Shown here piece by piece: positions 30,890-33,510 of a stretch of DNA of 33,510 nt. A model generated the notes under the pieces. That model made no database searches and was not told the origin of the DNA. It saw only the letters and a program-made list of their open reading frames with translations. The translations under genes were made by a program, and so were the position numbers. Numbering within the stretch: the stretch's first letter is position 1; each line of letters starts with the position of its first letter. Source of the stretch: Rhodospirillales bacterium (lineage in GTDB: Bacteria; Pseudomonadota; Alphaproteobacteria; Acetobacterales; Acetobacteraceae); NCBI GenBank assembly GCA_947460455.1, contig CANHKG010000024.1:1-33510 (forward strand). Reading direction: 5' to 3'.

Positions 30890-31939
30890 ATGGTGCAGGT
30901 GACGCTGCGCGGCGTGACCAAGCGGTGGGGCTCGTTCGTGGGTGTGCGCGAGGTGGATCTCGCCATTGCCGACCGCGAGTTCATTGTGCTGCTTGGGCCC
31001 TCGGGCTGCGGCAAGACCACGACCATGCGGATGATCGCCGGGCTGGAGGACCCCACGGAAGGGGACATCCTGATCGGCGACCGGGTGGTGAACAAGCTGG
31101 AGCCCAAGGACCGCGACGTGGCCATGGTGTTCCAGAACTATGGGCTGTACCCGAACCTGACCGTGTACGAGAACATCCGCTTTCCGCTGAAGGTGCGGCG
31201 GGTGGATGCCGCCACGCATGATGCGCGGGTGCGCCGTGCCGCGGCGATGGTGAAGCTGGGCGACCTGCTGCACCGGCGCCCGCGCGAGCTTTCCGGCGGG
31301 CAGCGGCAGCGTGTGGCACTCGCCCGGGCGATTGTGCGCGAGCCGGCGGTGTTCCTGATGGATGAGCCGCTTTCCAATCTGGATGCCAAGCTGCGGGTTT
31401 CCACCCGGGCGCAGATCAAGAACCTGCAGCATGAGTTGCAGGTGACCACGATCTACGTGACGCACGACCAGGTGGAGGCGATGACGCTGGCCGACCGCGT
31501 GGTGGTGATGAACAAGGGCGTGATCCAGCAGGTGGGCGCGCCGATCGAGATCTATGACCGGCCGGCCAATACCTTTGTTGCCGGCTTCATCGGATCGCCG
31601 GCGATGAACCTTGTTGAAGGCGTGCTGGAAGGCGGCGTGTTCACCGCGCCGTGCGTGCGCATGGCGGGGATCGCCGGGCCCGAAGGGCGCGTGACCCTGG
31701 GCTTTCGCGCCGAGGATGCGCGCATCGTGCCGGCGGCGGAGGCGGAAATCTCGGCCCCGATCTACACCGTGGAATTGCTGGGCGATGCCTCGCTGGCCAC
31801 GGTGCGTTCCGGCGAGGCGCTGGTGACGGTGAAGGCCGAGAAGACCTTCCGCGGCACCATTGGCGAGACCATTGGCTTCACCGTGCCGCGCCCGGCCGTG
31901 CATCTGTTCGATGCAGGCAGCGGCGAGCGGCTTTCCTGA
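30890..31939 (+). CDS. ABC transporter ATP-binding protein, CUT1 sugar type (UgpC/MsmK-like)
   Basis: 349 residues. Walker [10 protein letters not shown] is at 36-44, the Q-loop in [10 protein letters not shown], the signature LSGGQ at 135-139, Walker B VFLMDEP with Glu160, and the switch His in YVTHDQ. The extra ~110 C-terminal residues form the OB-fold/TOBE domain typical of sugar importers of the CUT1 group ([11 protein letters not shown] is its linker). It energises uptake with the binding protein and permease encoded next. The ATG at 30890 is preceded by a purine-rich GAAGGCGG. Likely promoter and operator are in the divergent gap upstream. Confidence 0.95.
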   Translation: MVQVTLRGVTKRWGSFVGVREVDLAIADREFIVLLGPSGCGKTTTMRMIAGLEDPTEGDILIGDRVVNKLEPKDRDVAMVFQNYGLYPNLTVYENIRFPLKVRRVDAATHDARVRRAAAMVKLGDLLHRRPRELSGGQRQRVALARAIVREPAVFLMDEPLSNLDAKLRVSTRAQIKNLQHELQVTTIYVTHDQVEAMTLADRVVVMNKGVIQQVGAPIEIYDRPANTFVAGFIGSPAMNLVEGVLEGGVFTAPCVRMAGIAGPEGRVTLGFRAEDARIVPAAEAEISAPIYTVELLGDASLATVRSGEALVTVKAEKTFRGTIGETIGFTVPRPAVHLFDAGSGERLS

Positions 31940-31977
31940 TCAACCCCATGACACACCCCGAACGCCGGAGACCCAAC

Positions 31978-33201
31978 ATGTTCAAGCGCACGCTTCTGGC
32001 CACCGCGCTGGCCGCCAGCCTTGCCGCCCTGCCGGGTGCGGCTGAGGCCGCCTGCGCCATCAAGAACACCGTGCCGATCAAGACGCTGTCGGCCAGTTTC
32101 GATGCCTGGAAGGCCGTGACCGCGGCGTGGGCGGAATGCGGCAACGTGCAGTCCGAGATGGACATGAACTTCCGCACCAAGCAGCCCACGGCGTTCGCGG
32201 CCAATCCCTCGCTGTACCACATCGGCGGTGTGGCCAATAACACCGTGGTGCCGCTGCTGAATGCCGGCACGGTGCGGCCGCTGGACGAGTACATCGCGAA
32301 GTATGGCCAGATCCTGTCGCCGAACCAGCTGATCAAGGTGGACGGCAAGACCATGGCGGTGGCCATGATGGTGAACGCCCAGAACTTCATGGTGCGCGAG
32401 GATGCGCTGAAGGAAGCGGGCATCGCCGTGCCCACCACCTGGGACGAGGTGCTGGACGCGGCGGCGAAGCTGAAGGCTTCCGGCAAGTTCGCCACCCCGC
32501 TGGGGGCCACGATGAAGCCGGGCTTCGATATCAGCCAGGAGTTCCTCAACGTGTTCCTGGGCTTCGGTGGCGTGCCCACCAAGCCGGACAACACGCCGAG
32601 CATCAATTCCGAGGCCGGCATGAAGACGCTGGCGCTGATGAAGCGCATGACGGATTTCATGGACCCGGAATACCTCACCTCTGACAGCACCTTCGTGGCG
32701 CGGCAGTTCCAGCAGGGCAAGATCGCCATGGCGGTGCTGTGGGCCACGCGCGCCGGGGCGGTGAACGATCCGAAGGAGAGCCAGTTCGCCGGCAAGATCC
32801 TGCAGGCGGCCGCGCCCGCCGCGGTGAAGGGCGGCAAGCCCGCCACCACGCTGTGGTGGGACGGGTTCGTGATTGCCAAGAACCTGCCGGATGCCGAGGC
32901 CGAACTGGCCTTCCGCATCGCCATGGAAGGGATCGACGAGGAGATGGTGAAGGGCGCGAACAACGCCGCGGTGTGGCTGGTGAAGGGCTACCAGCCCGGC
33001 CCGGCCGCCAAGGGCGCCATTGAATCCGCCATGGGCGGAGCGCCTGCCTACCCCTCCACCTCTGCCATGGGCCTGGTTTCCGCCGTGCTGGCGGAGAACG
33101 TGGCCGACTTCCTGAGCAGCAAGAAGACCGCCGAGCAGACGCTGCAGGCGATCGAGGCGGCCTACCTCACCCGCGCCAAGGAACAGGGCCTGGTGAAGTA
33201 G
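31978..33201 (+). CDS. ABC transporter extracellular solute-binding protein, family 1 (CUT1 sugar type)
   Basis: 407 residues. A Sec signal peptide (MFKRTLLATALAASLAALPGAAEA) ends at about residue 24, and the mature protein starts ACAIKNT. The body has the SBP_bac_1 layout: AANPSLYHIGGVANNTVVPLLNAGTVRPLDEYIAKYG early, IAVPTTWDEVLDAAAKLKASG (~149-169), and FQQGKIAMAVLWATRAG (~243-259) shortly past the middle. Cysteines near the mature N-terminus (in ACAIK and AECGN) could form a disulfide. It delivers a sugar or related polyol to the permease. GGAG lies 8 nt before the ATG at 31978. The 38-base gap from the ATPase gene indicates one operon, followed by a strong hairpin before the permease gene. 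Confidence 0.93.
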   Translation: MFKRTLLATALAASLAALPGAAEAACAIKNTVPIKTLSASFDAWKAVTAAWAECGNVQSEMDMNFRTKQPTAFAANPSLYHIGGVANNTVVPLLNAGTVRPLDEYIAKYGQILSPNQLIKVDGKTMAVAMMVNAQNFMVREDALKEAGIAVPTTWDEVLDAAAKLKASGKFATPLGATMKPGFDISQEFLNVFLGFGGVPTKPDNTPSINSEAGMKTLALMKRMTDFMDPEYLTSDSTFVARQFQQGKIAMAVLWATRAGAVNDPKESQFAGKILQAAAPAAVKGGKPATTLWWDGFVIAKNLPDAEAELAFRIAMEGIDEEMVKGANNAAVWLVKGYQPGPAAKGAIESAMGGAPAYPSTSAMGLVSAVLAENVADFLSSKKTAEQTLQAIEAAYLTRAKEQGLVK

Positions 33202-33213
33202 CCAGCGGAGAAC

Positions 33214-33248
33214 GCCGGCGCTGCCCCCTTCTGGGGTTTAGCGCCGGC
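33214..33248 (+). terminator. Intercistronic hairpin between binding-protein and permease genes
   Basis: GCCGGCGCT (33214-33222) pairs with AGCGCCGGC (33240-33248); inside, CCCC pairs with GGGG around TTCT. Only CTTTCG follows, so termination would be partial. Such hairpins often protect the binding-protein mRNA and lower permease expression in sugar operons. Confidence 0.65.
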
Positions 33249-33268
33249 CTTTCGAGGCGGATCGCGAT

Positions 33269-33510
33269 ATGAGGCTGCGCACGCTGCTGTTCTTCACCGC
33301 CCCTTCCGCGGTGCTGATGCTCGTGTTCATCTTCGGGCCGTTGGTTTCGGTGGCGATCCAGAGCCTGCATACCACCACGGTGGTGCGGGAGATGGTGAAG
33401 GTGGAGACCTGCTCGCCGGGGTTCCTGGCGCAGATCTGCACCACCACCGAACGCTCCCAGGTGAAGATGGGGCCGGACGGCAAGCCGCTGACGGAAACCC
33501 GCTTCACCGG
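33269..33510 (+). CDS. ABC sugar transporter permease, N-terminal part (truncated by the window)
   Basis: An ATG at 33269 with GAGGCGG 8 nt upstream opens a frame that continues to the window end (80 full codons). It begins MRLRTLLFFTAPSAVLMLVFIFGPLVSVAIQSL, a first transmembrane helix with the positive cytoplasmic end and the P-S-A/L start usual for CUT1 permeases (MalF/UgpA type). The next ~48 residues are polar (VETCSPGFLAQICTTTERSQ and KMGPDGKPLTE), a sizeable periplasmic loop with two cysteines. Position in the operon and the helix support the call. Confidence 0.85.
   Translation, partial: MRLRTLLFFTAPSAVLMLVFIFGPLVSVAIQSLHTTTVVREMVKVETCSPGFLAQICTTTERSQVKMGPDGKPLTETRFT

Overview
The window is high-GC, densely packed bacterial DNA. 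Gene content points to an alphaproteobacterium, most likely Acetobacteraceae (Roseomonas-like): Entner-Doudoroff genes, many ABC solute-binding proteins, a CsaA/Gpt pair, a PEP-CTERM protein and short GGGGCC-type palindromic intergenic repeats. The family-level placement is inferred from general recall, not from a search. There is no rRNA, tRNA, insertion sequence, prophage or CRISPR array that I can recognise.

Layout. 1-4 kb: a minus-strand run of gamma-glutamyltransferase, glutathione S-transferase and amidase, then the first codons of another minus-strand gene at the window edge. 4.1-4.9 kb: csaA and gpt, translationally coupled. 5.0-6.3 kb: a PEP-CTERM von Willebrand-A protein behind a near-consensus sigma-54 promoter. 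It is followed by a second sigma-54-type promoter that drives no evident protein gene but ends about 140 nt later in a strong intrinsic terminator, so it is a candidate small RNA. 6.3-10.1 kb: a MetX-like hydrolase, a CNNM/CBS membrane protein and a globin-coupled chemoreceptor, all minus strand. 10.3-14.6 kb: a small coiled-coil protein, an isocitrate lyase/PEP mutase-family enzyme, KDPG aldolase plus a KDG kinase (lower Entner-Doudoroff steps), a GNAT acetyltransferase and an EamA exporter. 14.6-17.8 kb: a zinc-type alcohol dehydrogenase divergent from a family 5 solute-binding protein, and a hypothetical gene. 17.9-25.9 kb: a CPT-like kinase, a stand-alone Lrp/AsnC ligand domain, a UDP-glucuronate decarboxylase-like SDR, a ThDP enzyme, a CapA/M20 coupled pair, a PP2C phosphatase and a GlsB-type membrane protein. 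26-33.5 kb: an accessory-looking uptake locus with two paralogous double SnoaL-like proteins, a LacI regulator, an unusual photolyase-family protein and a CUT1 ABC transporter (ATPase, binding protein, first part of a permease).

Strongest unexplained signals. (1) The pair of sigma-54 promoters around the PEP-CTERM gene, each preceded by a near-identical 12-mer, plus the orphan sigma-54 transcript. (2) A family of AT-rich perfect hairpins (six copies, two of them forming inverted pairs) sitting next to stop codons in a GC-rich genome. (3) The double-SnoaL/LacI/ABC locus, whose two SnoaL promoters share an exact decamer that could be the operator of the LacI protein. All calls come from reading the sequence; no database search was run.
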